NCBI RefSeq assembly: GCF_019316905.1
Contig: NZ_CP079216.1
Location: 1,922,001-1,986,000, forward strand
Length of the DNA stretch: 64,000 nt
Reading direction: 5' to 3'
DNA from: Tessaracoccus palaemonis
GTDB lineage: Bacteria > Actinomycetota > Actinomycetes > Propionibacteriales > Propionibacteriaceae
Shown: positions 45,224-56,148 of the stretch, one piece after another
How the letters are laid out: each line of letters begins with the position of its first letter
Numbering within the stretch: the first letter of the stretch is position 1
Notes under the pieces: model-generated
The model's database searches: none
Told to the model about the DNA's origin: nothing
Seen by the model: only the letters and a program-made list of their open reading frames with translations
Made by a program: the position numbers and the translations under genes

Positions 45224-46999
45224 CTAGCGGCCGACCGCGGCCAGCAGCGAGGCCACGGCGTCGTCTACGGCGATCTCCGACTTCTCACCGGTGGCGCGGA
45301 TGCGGAGTTCCAGCTTCCCCTCCGCCAGCCCGCGGCCCACCACGAGGATGACGGGCATGCCCATGATCTCGGCGTCGGCGAACTTCACGCCGGGGCTCGC
45401 CTTGCGGTCGTCGACGAGCACGTCGACCCCGCTGGCCTCCAGCTCGCCGGCGATCTCGAAGGCCTTGTCGAAGACGGCCTGGTCCTTGCCTGTGGCGACG
45501 ATGTGTACCTGGTAGGGGGCGAGCTCGACGGGCCAGCTCAGGCCCTTGTCGTCGCAGGTCTCCTCCGCGACGGCGGCCACGGCGCGCGACACGCCGACGC
45601 CGTAGGAGCCCATGGTGACGGTGACGAGCTTGCCGTTCTGGTCCAGGACCTTCAGGTCCAGCGAATCGGCGTACTTGCGCCCGAGCTGGAAGATGTGACC
45701 CATCTCGATGCCGCGGGCCAGGTGCAGCGGGCCCGAGCCGTCGGGGGCCGGGTCACCCTCCCGCACCTCGGCCACGTCGAGGATGCCGTCGGCAATGAAG
45801 TCGCGACCCGCGGTGACGCCCGTGAGGTGGTGGTCGACGACGTTGGCGCCGGTGAGCCAGAAGGTTCCTTCGACGACGCGGGGGTCGACGACGTAGCGGA
45901 TCTTCGTGGCCGACTCCTCGCCGAGGACGCGGGTGCCGTCGAGGCTGACCGGGGAGATGAACCCGACGTGCAGGTCAGGGTACTTCTCGAAGTCGTCGGG
46001 GGTGAACACCGCGGCCTCGGAGGGCTCGAGGGCGGCCTCGAGGCGCTTGAGGTCGACCTCGCGGTCGCCCGGCAGGCCCAGCGCGAGCGGGCGGCGGGTG
46101 CCGTCGGGGTCGGTCACCATGAACAGGACGTTCTTGAGCGTGTCGGAGCCGACCCAGGGGCGGTCCTCGCGCGGGTGGCTGGAGTTCATGAGGTCCACCA
46201 CGCCGGCGATGGTGCCCACCTCGGGCGTCCCGACGAGCGCCATGGCCGGGGCGTCGCCGAGGGGCAGCGCCGCGGGGGCCGCGATGCGCACGGCCTCGAC
46301 GTTGGCCGCGTAGCCGCCGGGCGAGCGGACGAACGTGTCCTCGCCGTTGGCCGCGACGGCCAGGAACTCCTCGGAGCGGGATCCGCCCATGGCACCGGCC
46401 ATCGCGGCGACGATCACGAAGTCGAGGCCCAGCCGGGTGAAGATCCGGATGTAGGCCTCGCGGTGCCTCTGGTACGAGGCCTCCAGGCCTGCGTCGTCGA
46501 TGTCGAAGGAGTAGGAGTCCTTCATCACGAACTCGCGTCCGCGCAGCAGGCCTGCGCGCGGGCGGGCCTCGTCGCGGTACTTGGTCTGGATCTGGAACAG
46601 GGACAGGGGGAGGTCCTTGTACGACGAGTACAGGTCCTTCACGAGCAGCGTGAACATCTCCTCGTGGGTGGGGCCGAGCAGCATGTCGGCGCCCTTGCGG
46701 TCCACGACGCGGAACAGGTTGTCGCCGTACTCGGTCCAGCGGTTGGTCAGCTCGTAGGGCTCACGGGGCAGCAGCGCCGGGAAGTGCACCTCCTGGGCGC
46801 CCATGGCCTCCATCTCCTCGCGGACGACGGCCTCGACCTTCTGCAGGACCTTGAGCCCGAGCGGCAGCCACGTGTAGATGCCGGGCGCGGCGCGGCGGAT
46901 GTAGCCCGCCCTCACCAGCCAGCGGTGGCTGGGCACCTCCGCGTCGGCGGGGTCCTGACGCAGAGTGCGCACGAAAAGAGTCGAGAGCTTGGCAATCAC
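45224..46999 (-). CDS. proS: Prolyl-tRNA synthetase
   Basis: This 591-residue class II synthetase of the bacterial type has motif 2 around [27 protein letters not shown] and motif 3 near [18 protein letters not shown]. The editing domain that removes mischarged alanine is inserted between them (about 225-405). The anticodon-binding domain closes the protein (YQVHIVATG onward). The GTG at 46999 matches the usual start. Codon 2-20 [20 protein letters not shown] is typical. Confidence 0.97.
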   Translation of the reverse strand: MIAKLSTLFVRTLRQDPADAEVPSHRWLVRAGYIRRAAPGIYTWLPLGLKVLQKVEAVVREEMEAMGAQEVHFPALLPREPYELTNRWTEYGDNLFRVVDRKGADMLLGPTHEEMFTLLVKDLYSSYKDLPLSLFQIQTKYRDEARPRAGLLRGREFVMKDSYSFDIDDAGLEASYQRHREAYIRIFTRLGLDFVIVAAMAGAMGGSRSEEFLAVAANGEDTFVRSPGGYAANVEAVRIAAPAALPLGDAPAMALVGTPEVGTIAGVVDLMNSSHPREDRPWVGSDTLKNVLFMVTDPDGTRRPLALGLPGDREVDLKRLEAALEPSEAAVFTPDDFEKYPDLHVGFISPVSLDGTRVLGEESATKIRYVVDPRVVEGTFWLTGANVVDHHLTGVTAGRDFIADGILDVAEVREGDPAPDGSGPLHLARGIEMGHIFQLGRKYADSLDLKVLDQNGKLVTVTMGSYGVGVSRAVAAVAEETCDDKGLSWPVELAPYQVHIVATGKDQAVFDKAFEIAGELEASGVDVLVDDRKASPGVKFADAEIMGMPVILVVGRGLAEGKLELRIRATGEKSEIAVDDAVASLLAAVGR

Positions 47000-47042
47000 G
47001 CGGGCGATCTTACCGCCGGGTGCCCCGGGGGCGCCGACAGGC

Positions 47043-47876
47043 TCAGTAGTGCACGGTCGCGAAGGCGCTGACCTCGACGAAACCGAGGCGCTCGTAGGCG
47101 CGGATCGCCGGGGTGTTGAAGTCGTTGACGTACAGGCTGATCGACGGGTACCGCCGCATGGCGAGCCCGAGCATCCCGGACAACGCCGGGACGCTGAGGC
47201 CGGTACCGCGGAGGTCGGGCGCGACCCAGACGCCCTGCAGCTGGGCCTGGGTCCCGTACTGCGGGCCGAGATCGGCCTTGAAGATCACCCGGCCGTTCTC
47301 GACGATGCCGTAGGCGTCGCCGCGCTGCAGGCGGTCCATCACGAACCGCTCGTAGCCGGGCCCGAACTTGAAGGGCGACGAGCCGATCTCCTCGGTGTAC
47401 ATGTGCACGGACGCCTCGAGGTAGCTCTCGAAGTCACCGGTTCCGAGCAGCCTGACGCGGGGGTCGGGACTCACGTCGCTGACGTGGTCCAGCAGCATCA
47501 GCGGCTGGCGGCGGCGGATGTTGGAGACCGTGCCCCAGCCTCCCGGCCAGCGGCCGGACAGGCCGACGTAGAGGCCGAGGACGCTGATGGCCGGCCCGAC
47601 GATGGAGCTGCAGCGCCGCACAGGGCCCAGCTCGGTCACGAACGCCGGCAGGGCCTCCGGGTCGAATCCCGCCACACACGCCGTCCCGCCGTCGAGCAGC
47701 AGGGAGCTGATCTGGTCGCCGCGCTGCCAGGCGCAGAGAATGCCGAGCCTGCGGCGGTCGATGCCGAACATGTTCAGCTTCGACATGAGGAAGAGGTTCT
47801 CGACGGGGCTGGCGGCGAGATACTCCATCGCCTCGTCGCGGTCGGCGGCGCCGAGGGTACGCAGGCGTGCGGTCAT
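47043..47876 (-). CDS. DUF4081-GNAT acetyltransferase
   Basis: This 277-residue protein has an N-terminal DUF4081-like half (about 1-115) and a C-terminal GNAT half with the acetyl-CoA loop in [22 protein letters not shown] and an [19 protein letters not shown] end. This two-domain protein is found beside ispG in many actinobacteria, including mycobacteria. The target is unknown. ATG at 47876 is the likely start; ATG 47894 is an alternative. It lies between ispG and proS on the same strand. Confidence 0.88.
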   Translation of the reverse strand: MTARLRTLGAADRDEAMEYLAASPVENLFLMSKLNMFGIDRRRLGILCAWQRGDQISSLLLDGGTACVAGFDPEALPAFVTELGPVRRCSSIVGPAISVLGLYVGLSGRWPGGWGTVSNIRRRQPLMLLDHVSDVSPDPRVRLLGTGDFESYLEASVHMYTEEIGSSPFKFGPGYERFVMDRLQRGDAYGIVENGRVIFKADLGPQYGTQAQLQGVWVAPDLRGTGLSVPALSGMLGLAMRRYPSISLYVNDFNTPAIRAYERLGFVEVSAFATVHY

Positions 47877-47954
47877 GGCGGTCAGCCTAGCCATCCCTGA
47901 GACGTGAGACCCACCGATCGGCGACGCCGACACCTGCGTCGCACGGGCCTGCGG

Positions 47955-49097
47955 TCAGGAGACGCTGACCTCCGGCGCGCCGACCTCGCCCATCTCGGCG
48001 GCCAGCCGGCGGGCCTCGACCAGCAGCGTCTCGACGATCTCGGCCTCGGGGACGGTCTTGATGACCTCACCCTTGACGAAGATCTGGCCCTTGCCATTGC
48101 CGGAGGCGACCCCGAGGTCCGCCTCCCGAGCCTCGCCCGGACCGTTGACGACGCAGCCCATGACGGCGACCCGCAGCGGGGCCTGCATGCCCTCGAGGCC
48201 CTTGGTGACCTGCTCGGCGAGCGTGTAGACGTCGACTTGGGCGCGGCCGCAGGAGGGGCAGGACACGATGTCGAGCTTGCGGGGGCGCAGGTTGAGCGAC
48301 TCGAGGATCTTGAGCCCGACCTTGACCTCCTCGGCCGGCGGCGCGGACAGGGACACGCGGATCGTGTCGCCGATCCCCTCGCTCAGCAGCGCGCCGAAGG
48401 CCACGGACGACTTGATGGTGCCCTGGAACGCCGGCCCGGCCTCGGTGACGCCGAGGTGCAGCGGGTAGTCGCACTTCTCGGCGAGCAGTTCGTAGGCGCG
48501 GACCATCACGACGGGGTCGTTGTGCTTGACGGAGATCTTGAAGTCGTAGAAGCCGACGTCCTCGAACAGCGACGCCTCCCACAAGGCGGACTCGACGAGC
48601 GCCTCCGGGGTGGGGGCGCCGTACTTGGCGAGCAGCCGCTTGTCGAGCGATCCCGCGTTGACGCCGATGCGGAGGCTGACCCCGGCCTCGGAGGCGGCCT
48701 TCGCGATCTCGGCGACCTTGTCGTCGAACTGGCGGATGTTGCCGGGGTTGACGCGGACGGCCGCGCAGCCGGCGTCGATGGCGGCGAAGACGTACTTCGG
48801 CTGGAAGTGGATGTCCGCTATGACGGGGATCTTCGACTTCATCGCGATGATCGGCAGCGCCTCGGCGTCATCCTGGCTGGGCACGGCGACCCGGACGATG
48901 TCGCAGCCGGTCGCGGTCAGCTCGGCGATCTGCTGCAGCGTCGCATTGATGTCCGTGGTCTTGGTGGTGCACATCGACTGCACGCTGATGGGAGCGTCGC
49001 CGCCGACGTAGACCGATCCGACCTTGATCTTGCGGGACGTACGGCGGGGGGTCAGCACGGGCGCGGGCGCGGCGGGCATACCAAGGTTCACGGACAT
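47955..49097 (-). CDS. ispG: 4-hydroxy-3-methylbut-2-en-1-yl diphosphate synthase
   Basis: This 380-residue [4Fe-4S] enzyme carries out the penultimate step of the non-mevalonate isoprenoid route. The cluster cysteines lie in [10 protein letters not shown] and [22 protein letters not shown] and [10 protein letters not shown] motifs near the N-terminus are diagnostic. ATG at 49097 is chosen over a GTG two codons upstream. It follows the site-2 protease and dxr, the standard actinobacterial dxr-rip-ispG cluster. Confidence 0.97.
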   Translation of the reverse strand: MSVNLGMPAAPAPVLTPRRTSRKIKVGSVYVGGDAPISVQSMCTTKTTDINATLQQIAELTATGCDIVRVAVPSQDDAEALPIIAMKSKIPVIADIHFQPKYVFAAIDAGCAAVRVNPGNIRQFDDKVAEIAKAASEAGVSLRIGVNAGSLDKRLLAKYGAPTPEALVESALWEASLFEDVGFYDFKISVKHNDPVVMVRAYELLAEKCDYPLHLGVTEAGPAFQGTIKSSVAFGALLSEGIGDTIRVSLSAPPAEEVKVGLKILESLNLRPRKLDIVSCPSCGRAQVDVYTLAEQVTKGLEGMQAPLRVAVMGCVVNGPGEAREADLGVASGNGKGQIFVKGEVIKTVPEAEIVETLLVEARRLAAEMGEVGAPEVSVS

Positions 49098-49153
49098 GGG
49101 CACAAGATTACGCTGCCGGGGCGGGAGTCCCTAAGTCGTGGGCTGGGACGTCG

Positions 49154-50437
49154 TCAGAACAGCGAGATGGGGCTGATGATGTCGGCGAGGATGAGCACGA
49201 CGCCACCGACCAGCAGGAAGCCCGCGACGAGGTAGGTCAGCGGCAGGCCGCGGGCCGTGTCCACGTGGCCGGGATCGGGCCGGCCGAGCAGGCGTGCAGC
49301 CCTGCGCTTGATCCACTCGTAGATCGCTCCGGCGATGTGGCCGCCGTCGAGCGGGAGCAGCGGCACGAGGTTCAGCAGCGCGACGAACAGGTTCACCGAG
49401 CCGAGCAGCGACATCCAGGTGGCGACCTTGTCGCCGAAGCCCAGCTGGTCGCTGACGCCGATCTCGCCGGCGATCCGGGAGGCGCCGACGATCGACAGCG
49501 GCGAGTTCTCGTCGCGGGGCTGGCCGGTGACCAGGTCCGCGGCGACGTTCCAGACGCGCACGGGGAAGCTCGCGAGCGCGACGACGGACTGCTGGGTGAG
49601 GGTCCACATCTGCTTCGCGGTGGCGACGGGGCCGCCGTGCACGAGTTCGCTGCCGGGTGAGACGCCGAGGAAGCCGGCCTCGACGTAGCGGCTCGGGTCG
49701 AGCGTGTCGGCGACGTGGTTGAGCTCGGTGTTGACGGTCGGCAGTGTGACGCGCTCCCCGTCGCGCTCGACGACGATGCTCGCCGGCCCGTCGCCGTTGG
49801 CGCGGATGAGCTCGCTCATCTCGTCCCAGCTGCCGATCGCGGTGCCGTTGAACTCGACGATGGTGTCGCCGACCGCGATGCCCGCCTCGCTGGCCGGCGT
49901 GAGGGGATCGGCGTCGGTGCAGGTCCGGTCCTCGCGCTCCGCGGAGATGACGCAGTCGCTGACGGCGGCGACGGTGGTCGTCGCCTGCCAGGTGCCGTGG
50001 AACAGGTTGATGCCGAGGAAGATCAGGAAGGCGAGCAGCAGGTTCATCGCCGGGCCGCCCAGCATGATGATGACCTTCTGCCAGGTCTTCTTCTGGTACA
50101 TCAGCCGGCCGTCGTCGGCCGGCGTGATCTCCTCGTACTCGACGGCGCGGGCGTCGTCGGCGAGCCTGGTCAGCCAGCCGGGCTTCGCGGTGGCCCTGGC
50201 CGGCGGGTACATGCCGACGAGCCGGACGTAGCCGCCGAGCGGCACGGCCTTGAAGCCGTACTCGGTCTCGCCACGCCGCCTCGACCACAGGGTCTTTCCG
50301 AAGCCGACGAAGTACTGCGTGACCTTCACCCCGAAGAGCTTCGCCGGCACGAGGTGGCCCACCTCGTGCAGCGCTATGGACGCCATGATCAGCGCGAAGA
50401 ACAGCAGCGCGAAGACGACGGTGAGGACGATGGTCAT
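49154..50437 (-). CDS. Site-2 membrane zinc protease (RseP/Rip1 family, M50)
   Basis: This 427-residue integral membrane protease cuts anti-sigma factors and other membrane proteins. The zinc motif H24-E-V-G-H28 lies in the first span, and the third ligand is in VPLLPLDGGH near residue 375. A PDZ domain (about 190-280, SEAGIAVGDTIVEFNG) is between them. ATG at 50437 overlaps the dxr stop by ATGA. Neighbours dxr and ispG match the mycobacterial rip1 locus. Confidence 0.94.
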   Translation of the reverse strand: MTIVLTVVFALLFFALIMASIALHEVGHLVPAKLFGVKVTQYFVGFGKTLWSRRRGETEYGFKAVPLGGYVRLVGMYPPARATAKPGWLTRLADDARAVEYEEITPADDGRLMYQKKTWQKVIIMLGGPAMNLLLAFLIFLGINLFHGTWQATTTVAAVSDCVISAEREDRTCTDADPLTPASEAGIAVGDTIVEFNGTAIGSWDEMSELIRANGDGPASIVVERDGERVTLPTVNTELNHVADTLDPSRYVEAGFLGVSPGSELVHGGPVATAKQMWTLTQQSVVALASFPVRVWNVAADLVTGQPRDENSPLSIVGASRIAGEIGVSDQLGFGDKVATWMSLLGSVNLFVALLNLVPLLPLDGGHIAGAIYEWIKRRAARLLGRPDPGHVDTARGLPLTYLVAGFLLVGGVVLILADIISPISLF

Positions 50438-51636
50438 GCGCGTTCCCCCACGATCTCGGCGGCGCGGGCGCGCCCCCAGGCGTCGGCGGCGAGCACGGCA
50501 TCGACCGTGAGGTCGTCGTCGGCCACGTGGCCCGAGGCGAGGTGCTCGGCGACGACCTCCGCGTTGATGTCGGTGATGTCCAGGAACCCGATCCGGCCCG
50601 CCCAGAAGGCGTCGACGAGCGCCTCGTTTGCGGCGTTGAAGACGGCCGGCGCGGTGCCGGCGGCCTTGCCGGCCGTGCGGGCGAGCTCGACGGCGCCGAA
50701 GGTGTCGGCGTCGAGGGGCTCGAAGGTCCACGTGGCCGCCGTGGTCCAGTCGCAGGGGGCGGAGGCGTCGGCCAGCCGCTCCGGCCAGGTCAGGGCGATG
50801 CCGATGGGCAACCGCATGTCGGGCGGCGAGGCCTGCGCGATGGTCGCGCCGTCGTGGAACTCGACCATGGAGTGCACGACCGACTGCGGATGCACGGTGA
50901 CGACGACGTCGTCGAGGTCCACGTCGTACAGCAGAGCCGCCTCGATGAGCTCGAGGCCCTTGTTGACCAGGGTGGCGGAGTTGATGGTGATGACGCGGCC
51001 CATGTCCCAGGTGGGGTGCGCCATGGCCTGCTGCGGCGTGACGTCGACGAGCTCGTCGCGGGTGCGGCCGCGGAACGGGCCGCCGGAGGCCGTGAGGATC
51101 AGGCGGCGGACCTCGTCGGCGCGGCCCGATCGGAGGGCCTGGGCGAAGGCGGAGTGCTCGGAGTCGACGGCGACGATCTGGCCGGGGCGGGCCGCGCCGG
51201 TGACCAGGCGGCCGCCGATCACCAGCGACTCCTTGTTGGCCAGCGCCAGCGTCGTGCCCTTCTCCAGCGTGGCAAGCGTCGGGAGCAGGCCGGCGGTGCC
51301 CGTGATGGCGTTGACGACGACGTCGCAGTCGGCCGCGGCCAGCTGGGTCGCGGCGTCGGGGCCGAGCAGCAGCTTCGGCAGCTGGTACTCGCCGGCGTTC
51401 CAGCCGCGCCGGTCGGCCTCGGCGTAGAGGGCCCGCTGCAGCGCGTTGGCGGCGGCGGGCTTCGCGAGCGCGACGACCTCCGGCTCGAACTCGATGATCT
51501 GGGATGCGAGCAGGTCGACGTTGCCGCCCCCCGCCGCGAGGCCGACGACGCGGAACTGGTCGCGTCGCGACGAGATCACGTCGAGAGTCTGGGTGCCGAT
51601 GGAGCCGGTGCTGCCGAGCAGGACGATTGTGCGCAC
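50434..51636 (-). CDS. dxr: 1-deoxy-D-xylulose-5-phosphate reductoisomerase
   Basis: This 400-residue NADPH enzyme makes methylerythritol phosphate. The N-terminal motif VLLGSTGSIGTQTLDVI binds NADPH. LALANKESLVIGG and AVDSEHSAFAQAL hold the metal and substrate site, and ILTASGGPFRG and PTWDMGRVITINSATLVNKG are diagnostic. GTG at 51636 is the start. First of the dxr-protease-ispG-GNAT series, divergent from the phosphotransferase at 51727. Confidence 0.97.
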   Translation of the reverse strand: MRTIVLLGSTGSIGTQTLDVISSRRDQFRVVGLAAGGGNVDLLASQIIEFEPEVVALAKPAAANALQRALYAEADRRGWNAGEYQLPKLLLGPDAATQLAAADCDVVVNAITGTAGLLPTLATLEKGTTLALANKESLVIGGRLVTGAARPGQIVAVDSEHSAFAQALRSGRADEVRRLILTASGGPFRGRTRDELVDVTPQQAMAHPTWDMGRVITINSATLVNKGLELIEAALLYDVDLDDVVVTVHPQSVVHSMVEFHDGATIAQASPPDMRLPIGIALTWPERLADASAPCDWTTAATWTFEPLDADTFGAVELARTAGKAAGTAPAVFNAANEALVDAFWAGRIGFLDITDINAEVVAEHLASGHVADDDLTVDAVLAADAWGRARAAEIVGERA

Positions 51637-51726
51637 CAGGGGATTCTATGTCGGGCGCCTGGGACGGTCCTGTGGCGAGTGCGGGATAGGCGGTCGAGAG
51701 CCGAAGTGTGCAAGGATCCTTCGATC

Positions 51727-52431
51727 ATGGCACTCACCTCCGCTCCCCCGCCCGGCACGCCGGTTCCCGAGCTGATCGACCGCTGGGCCGCGACGCACGG
51801 CCGTCGGGTGGCCGAGCTCGTGTGGCTCAACGAGGACGGCGGCATCACGGCACGGCTCGTCGCCGAGGACGCCAAGGACCTGTTCGCGAAGTTCTCCCGC
51901 GACGACCTGATCGACGAGGCCGAGCGGATGAGCTGGCTCAGCTCCCGGCACCTGTGCCCGCGGGTGTTCGACTTCGTGGACGACGGCGACCAGTGGCTGC
52001 TGGTGACGGGCGCGCTGCGCGGCGAGTCGGCCGTGTCGGCCAGGTGGCGGGCCGAGCCCGACCGGGCGGCGGCCGCCGTCGGCGAGGGCCTGGCGATGCT
52101 GCACACCCTGGACCCCGACGACTCGCTGTTCGGCCCCGTCGGCTGGGTCGGCGACGTCTCGGACATCGACCACCTCGTCATCGCGCACGGCGACGCCTGC
52201 GCCCCCAACACCATGATCGGCGCCGACGGCCGGTTCGTGGGGCACGTCGACCTCGGCGACCTCGGCGTCGCGGACCGCTGGGCCGACCTGGCGATCGCCT
52301 CCTGGTCTCTGGACTGGAACTACGGGCCGGGCCACCAGGCGCCGTTCTGGGAGTCCTACGGCATCGCGCCGGACGCCGACCGCATCGCGTTCTACCGCAA
52401 GAAGTGGGGATCCGCCCCCGTCGGCCTCTGA
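51727..52431 (+). CDS. Aminoglycoside phosphotransferase-family kinase
   Basis: This 234-residue APH-fold kinase has the catalytic loop VIAHGDACAPNTMI (HGD...N) and the metal-binding GHVDLGDLGVADRWADLA. The N-lobe is short (FAKFSRDDLIDEAERMSWL carries the probable ATP-binding Lys). It resembles APH(3')-type enzymes, but chromosomal members in actinobacteria often have other small-molecule substrates, so resistance should not be assumed. ATG at 51727 has AAGGA at ten bases. Confidence 0.83.
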   Translation: MALTSAPPPGTPVPELIDRWAATHGRRVAELVWLNEDGGITARLVAEDAKDLFAKFSRDDLIDEAERMSWLSSRHLCPRVFDFVDDGDQWLLVTGALRGESAVSARWRAEPDRAAAAVGEGLAMLHTLDPDDSLFGPVGWVGDVSDIDHLVIAHGDACAPNTMIGADGRFVGHVDLGDLGVADRWADLAIASWSLDWNYGPGHQAPFWESYGIAPDADRIAFYRKKWGSAPVGL

Positions 52432-52534
52432 CAAGCAATTTCCTTAACCGACCCCGCGCATGTGACCGTTCCTGGCAGGATGCATCCTGGGGGACGTAGC
52501 GATGACCGGCAGGTCAGGAAGGGTGACCGGGTAG

Positions 52535-53050
52535 ATGCCCAACAGGCACGGCTCTGCAGTGCGGCTCCGCGACAACTCCGACCAGTACGAGGTCATCAGC
52601 GACGACCAGTCCTGGCTGCTGCTGCGCCTGACCGGAGGCTCCACGACCCGCTGGGCGCGGGCGACCGAGCTGGCCGCCATGTCCCGCCCCTTCCCGTCGA
52701 CTGACGTCGACGAGAACCGCTACCTCTCCGACCTGGAGGCCCTCCCGGAGCGCGCCTCCGGCTCCCCCATCCGCGTGGGAGACCACGTCGCCTACGACGG
52801 TCGGCTGCGCCCCGGAACCGCACGCGAGGGCGTCGTCGAGAGCTTCGTGACCCTCGACGGGGTGGTCCGGGTGCGCCTCGTCGGCTCCACGTTCCCGCTC
52901 GACCTCTCGGGCATCCGCCTCGTCCGCCGAGGTGGGCACGTCGCGTCGTCGGGCCTCACGCCCCGCCGCTGCACGGTGCTCGGCTACGCCACCGCGCCGG
53001 AGCGTCGGCATGGGTGCCGTGCGCCGCAGCGCCAGCGCGTGACCCGCTGA
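52535..53050 (+). CDS. Hypothetical protein
   Basis: This 171-residue soluble protein has no recognised domain. A beta-rich N-terminus ([18 protein letters not shown]) and a central [14 protein letters not shown]...[18 protein letters not shown] stretch suggest small SH3-like barrels; the last 35 residues are basic and look unstructured. The ATG at 52535 has only a weak binding site. It is flanked by the phosphotransferase and purT on the same strand, with gaps of 103 and 40 bases. Confidence 0.6.
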   Translation: MPNRHGSAVRLRDNSDQYEVISDDQSWLLLRLTGGSTTRWARATELAAMSRPFPSTDVDENRYLSDLEALPERASGSPIRVGDHVAYDGRLRPGTAREGVVESFVTLDGVVRVRLVGSTFPLDLSGIRLVRRGGHVASSGLTPRRCTVLGYATAPERRHGCRAPQRQRVTR

Positions 53051-53090
53051 CAACCACGCATCGCGCGTCGCCAGATGGTTGGATGAGCAC

Positions 53091-54299
53091 ATGACGCATG
53101 TGAGCATCGGCACCCCCCTCACCCCGGACGCGACGCGCGTCCTGCTGCTCGGCGCAGGCGAGCTGGGCAAGGAGGTCGCCATCGAGTTGCAGCGCCTGGG
53201 GGCCGAGGTCATCGCCGTGGACCGCTACGCCGCTGCGCCCGCCATGCAGGTGGCCCACCGCAGCCACGTCATCGACATGCTCGACCCGATCGCGCTGCGC
53301 ACCGTCGTGATGATGGAGCGCCCGGACGTGATCGTGCCCGAGGTCGAGGCCATCGCCACGTCCGTGCTCGCGGGGCTGGAGGCCGACGGCATCCGCGTGG
53401 TACCCACCGCCAGGGCGACGCAGCTGACGATGGACCGCGAGGGCATCCGCCGCCTCGCCGCCGAGGAGCTGGGGCTCCCGACCTCCCCCTACCGCTTCGT
53501 CGACAGCGAACGCGAGCTGGTCGCTGCAACGCGCACCGTCGGCTTCCCGTGCGTCCTGAAACCCGTGATGAGCTCGTCCGGCAAGGGCCAGTCGGTGCTG
53601 CGCTCGGCCGACGACCTCGCCGCGGCCTGGGCCTACGCGCAGGAGGGCGGGCGCGCCGGCGCCGGACGCTGCATCGTCGAGGGCTTCGTGCGGTTCGACT
53701 CCGAGATCACGCTGCTGACGGTCCGCCACGCGGGCGGCACGTCGTTCCTCGACCCCGTCGGGCACGTGCAGGTAGACGGCGACTACCGCGAGTCCTGGCA
53801 GCCTGCCGCGCTGTCCCCCGTCGCGCTGGAGCGGGCTCAGGAGGTCGCGGGGCGCGTGACCGAGGCGCTGGGCGGCTGGGGCGTGTTCGGCGTCGAGCTG
53901 TTCATCGTCGGCGACGACGTGCTGTTCTCCGAGGTCAGCCCCCGGCCCCACGACACGGGCATGGTCACGATGGTGTCGCAGGACCTGTCGCAGTTCGCGC
54001 TGCACGCCCGCGCGATCCTCGGCCTGCCCGCCGGCGGTGCGGTGCGGATCGGCGGCCCGGAGGCCCCGGCGGCCGCGTCGTGCGCCGTGCTGGCGGAGGG
54101 CACGGGGGTGCCGGTGTTCGGCGGCGTGGACGCCGCGCTGGCCGGCGAGACGACGCAGCTCAGGCTCTTCGGCAAGCCGAAGGTGGAGGGTCGCCGTCGC
54201 GTCGCCGTGACGCTGGCGCGCGGCGCGGACGTCGACGAGGCCCGCGCCCGCGCCCGAGAGGCCGCTGCCCATCTGACCATCGACCTACCCTCCGCCTGA
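53091..54299 (+). CDS. purT: Formate-dependent phosphoribosylglycinamide formyltransferase
   Basis: This 402-residue ATP-grasp enzyme formylates GAR with formate and ATP in purine synthesis, without folate. Motifs: [21 protein letters not shown] (N-terminal fold), [18 protein letters not shown] (ATP-binding), [17 protein letters not shown] and [16 protein letters not shown] (metal site). ATG at 53091 is the likely start; an upstream TTG at 53079 is in frame. It ends at a very strong hairpin. Confidence 0.94.
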   Translation: MTHVSIGTPLTPDATRVLLLGAGELGKEVAIELQRLGAEVIAVDRYAAAPAMQVAHRSHVIDMLDPIALRTVVMMERPDVIVPEVEAIATSVLAGLEADGIRVVPTARATQLTMDREGIRRLAAEELGLPTSPYRFVDSERELVAATRTVGFPCVLKPVMSSSGKGQSVLRSADDLAAAWAYAQEGGRAGAGRCIVEGFVRFDSEITLLTVRHAGGTSFLDPVGHVQVDGDYRESWQPAALSPVALERAQEVAGRVTEALGGWGVFGVELFIVGDDVLFSEVSPRPHDTGMVTMVSQDLSQFALHARAILGLPAGGAVRIGGPEAPAAASCAVLAEGTGVPVFGGVDAALAGETTQLRLFGKPKVEGRRRVAVTLARGADVDEARARAREAAAHLTIDLPSA

Positions 54300-54308
54300 T
54301 GCTGCGAC

Positions 54309-54352
54309 GACTCTGGCCCCGGACCGCCCGGTGGCGGTCCGGGGCCAGAGTC
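54309..54352. terminator. Very strong bidirectional terminator hairpin
   Basis: A perfect 20-bp stem (GACTCTGGCCCCGGACCGCC with its complement) around a CGGT loop lies exactly between the convergent ends of purT (54299) and the peptide-binding lipoprotein (54367). It isolates the two transcription units. Confidence 0.85.
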
Positions 54353-54366
54353 GGAGTGCCGTGGGA

Positions 54367-56046
54367 TCAGCTCTCGAGCCAGATGGTGAAGGCGCCGAAC
54401 GGCTGGCCTGTCGCCTGGTCGATGGTGATGTCGTGCACCTTCCTGCTCGACGCGAGGTTGTCCTGCGTCTGGTACAGCGGCAGCACCCAGAAGTTGCCGG
54501 TTACCAGGTGCTGGAGCTCGGTGTAGTTCTCCTGACGGGTCGTGAGGTCCGTGGTGAAACGTCCGTTGTCGATCAGCGAGTCGAGAGTGGCGTCCTGGAA
54601 CTTGCCCCTCGCGATGAAGCCGCGGCTCGGGTCGGAGTGGTAGAGCAGATCGAGGCCGCTTGCCGGGTCGGCGCCTCCGTAGGAGTTGTCGAACACCTCG
54701 TAGTCGTTGGCCTCGGTGCGAGCCGTCTCGGTGCCGGTGTCCTCGATCTGGAACTGGTAGTCAATTCCGACGTTCTGCTTCAGCGCCGCGCCGATGGCGA
54801 TGTTGAGTTGGTCGCGGCTCTCCCGGACGTACGGCGCTCCCGATACCGCACGGATGGTGAGAGCCGTACCGTCCTTCACCCGCACCCCGTCGCTGTTGCG
54901 CTCGGTCCAGCCTGCGGCATCGAGCAGCCGGTTCGCCTCCTCGATGTCGGTGGCATAGTCGTCGAGCGATGACGGGTCTGCGAAGGGGCCGCGGGCGCTG
55001 ATCGGCGCCGTGGCCCGGTCGAACGCGCCGTTGTAGATGGCCGAGAGGATCGCGTCGAGATCGAATCCCTTGACGAAGGCCTCGCGGACCGCAGCGTCAT
55101 TCAGTGGCGCCTTGGACACGTTGAAGTACAGGGTGTAGGGCAGCCCGGAGACGTAGTTGCGTTGGTAGTCGAACTGGTCGGTGTCCTCGAACACCGCGAC
55201 GTCGACCGGCTGGATATCGGACGAGATCTGCACCTGGTCCTGCTGCAACGCACCGGTGCGCGTCGCGCCCTCTGTGAAGGTCCGGTAGACCACCTCGTCC
55301 AGGTGAGCCGCCTTCTGCCCCCCGGCGATCGACTCAGGTGCCCACTCGTAGTCCGCCCGCTTAGCGAACGACAGCTCCGTGTTGGGCGTGAACTCGTCGA
55401 TGGTGAACGGGCCGATGCCGGAGAGTTCAGGGCCACCGGACTCGAGGACACTCTGGTCGAGCGTGAGCGTGTCCGGCGACAGCGGGGTGGATGCAGTCGC
55501 CGACAGGTAGAGGAGGAAGAGTGAGTCGGCCTTCTCGAGCGTGAAGGTGACCTCGTCCTCCGCGGTCTTCTCGTAGCTCTTGAGGAAGCGAAGCCCGCCG
55601 GGGATCGACGTGAGGTAGCCCTCGGAGGTGATCTTGTCGAAGTTTGCGACGACTGCATCTGCATCGAGCTTCGCGCCGTCACTGAAGGTGACGCCATCAC
55701 GCAGGGTCAGGGTGACGGTGGTGCCGTCCCCGGAGACGTCGTACGCCTTCGCGAGCCAGGGCTCGTACTCGCCGGACTCGGTGCGGTACAGATAGGAGTC
55801 GAAGGCGTTGCGGAGGATGGGCGTGGCCTTGTCCTGGCCGTTGCGCTGGGGGTTGACCGTCTGCAGCTTCGTTTCGATCGCCCAGTAGAGCGTGCCTCCC
55901 TCAGAGAGGGAAGCGGATGAAGCCGCCGGAGCAGGTTGACTGGTCTGGCCGGTACCGCAGGCGGCCAGCGGAAGCGCGAGCGCGGCACCGATGGCCACGA
56001 TCACGGTCCTGTGCAGTCTGCTGAGGGGGCGAGAGGTGTTGGGCAT
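54367..56046 (-). CDS. ABC transporter substrate-binding lipoprotein (SBP family 5)
   Basis: This 559-residue extracellular lipoprotein has a signal ending in the lipobox LAAC and a family-5 solute-binding fold (GGTLYWAIETKLQTVNPQ; YEPWLAKAYDVSGDG; TLTLRDGVTFSDGAKLDADAVVANFDKI; LYFNVSKAPLNDAAVREAFVKGFD). Such proteins bind peptides, nickel chelates or glutathione; the ligand is not deducible. It has AAGGAAC before ATG 56046. It is the last gene of the unit, 102 bases after the ATPase, and the gap holds a GCCGCC/GGCGGC hairpin that may alter its level. Confidence 0.88.
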   Translation of the reverse strand: MPNTSRPLSRLHRTVIVAIGAALALPLAACGTGQTSQPAPAASSASLSEGGTLYWAIETKLQTVNPQRNGQDKATPILRNAFDSYLYRTESGEYEPWLAKAYDVSGDGTTVTLTLRDGVTFSDGAKLDADAVVANFDKITSEGYLTSIPGGLRFLKSYEKTAEDEVTFTLEKADSLFLLYLSATASTPLSPDTLTLDQSVLESGGPELSGIGPFTIDEFTPNTELSFAKRADYEWAPESIAGGQKAAHLDEVVYRTFTEGATRTGALQQDQVQISSDIQPVDVAVFEDTDQFDYQRNYVSGLPYTLYFNVSKAPLNDAAVREAFVKGFDLDAILSAIYNGAFDRATAPISARGPFADPSSLDDYATDIEEANRLLDAAGWTERNSDGVRVKDGTALTIRAVSGAPYVRESRDQLNIAIGAALKQNVGIDYQFQIEDTGTETARTEANDYEVFDNSYGGADPASGLDLLYHSDPSRGFIARGKFQDATLDSLIDNGRFTTDLTTRQENYTELQHLVTGNFWVLPLYQTQDNLASSRKVHDITIDQATGQPFGAFTIWLES

Positions 56047-56148
56047 GGTTGTTCCTTGTGGATTGGTGGTCTGTTCCGGGGGTGCGGGGTGAGGCCGCCC
56101 TGCGGGGCGGCGGGGTACACAGCCACCTGATGCGTCGGGTGACGAACG

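Noticed and set aside
51727..52431. Calling the phosphotransferase an aminoglycoside resistance gene
   Set aside because: Kinase motifs are clear, but the N-lobe is short and chromosomal APH-fold proteins have many substrates; sequence alone does not support resistance.
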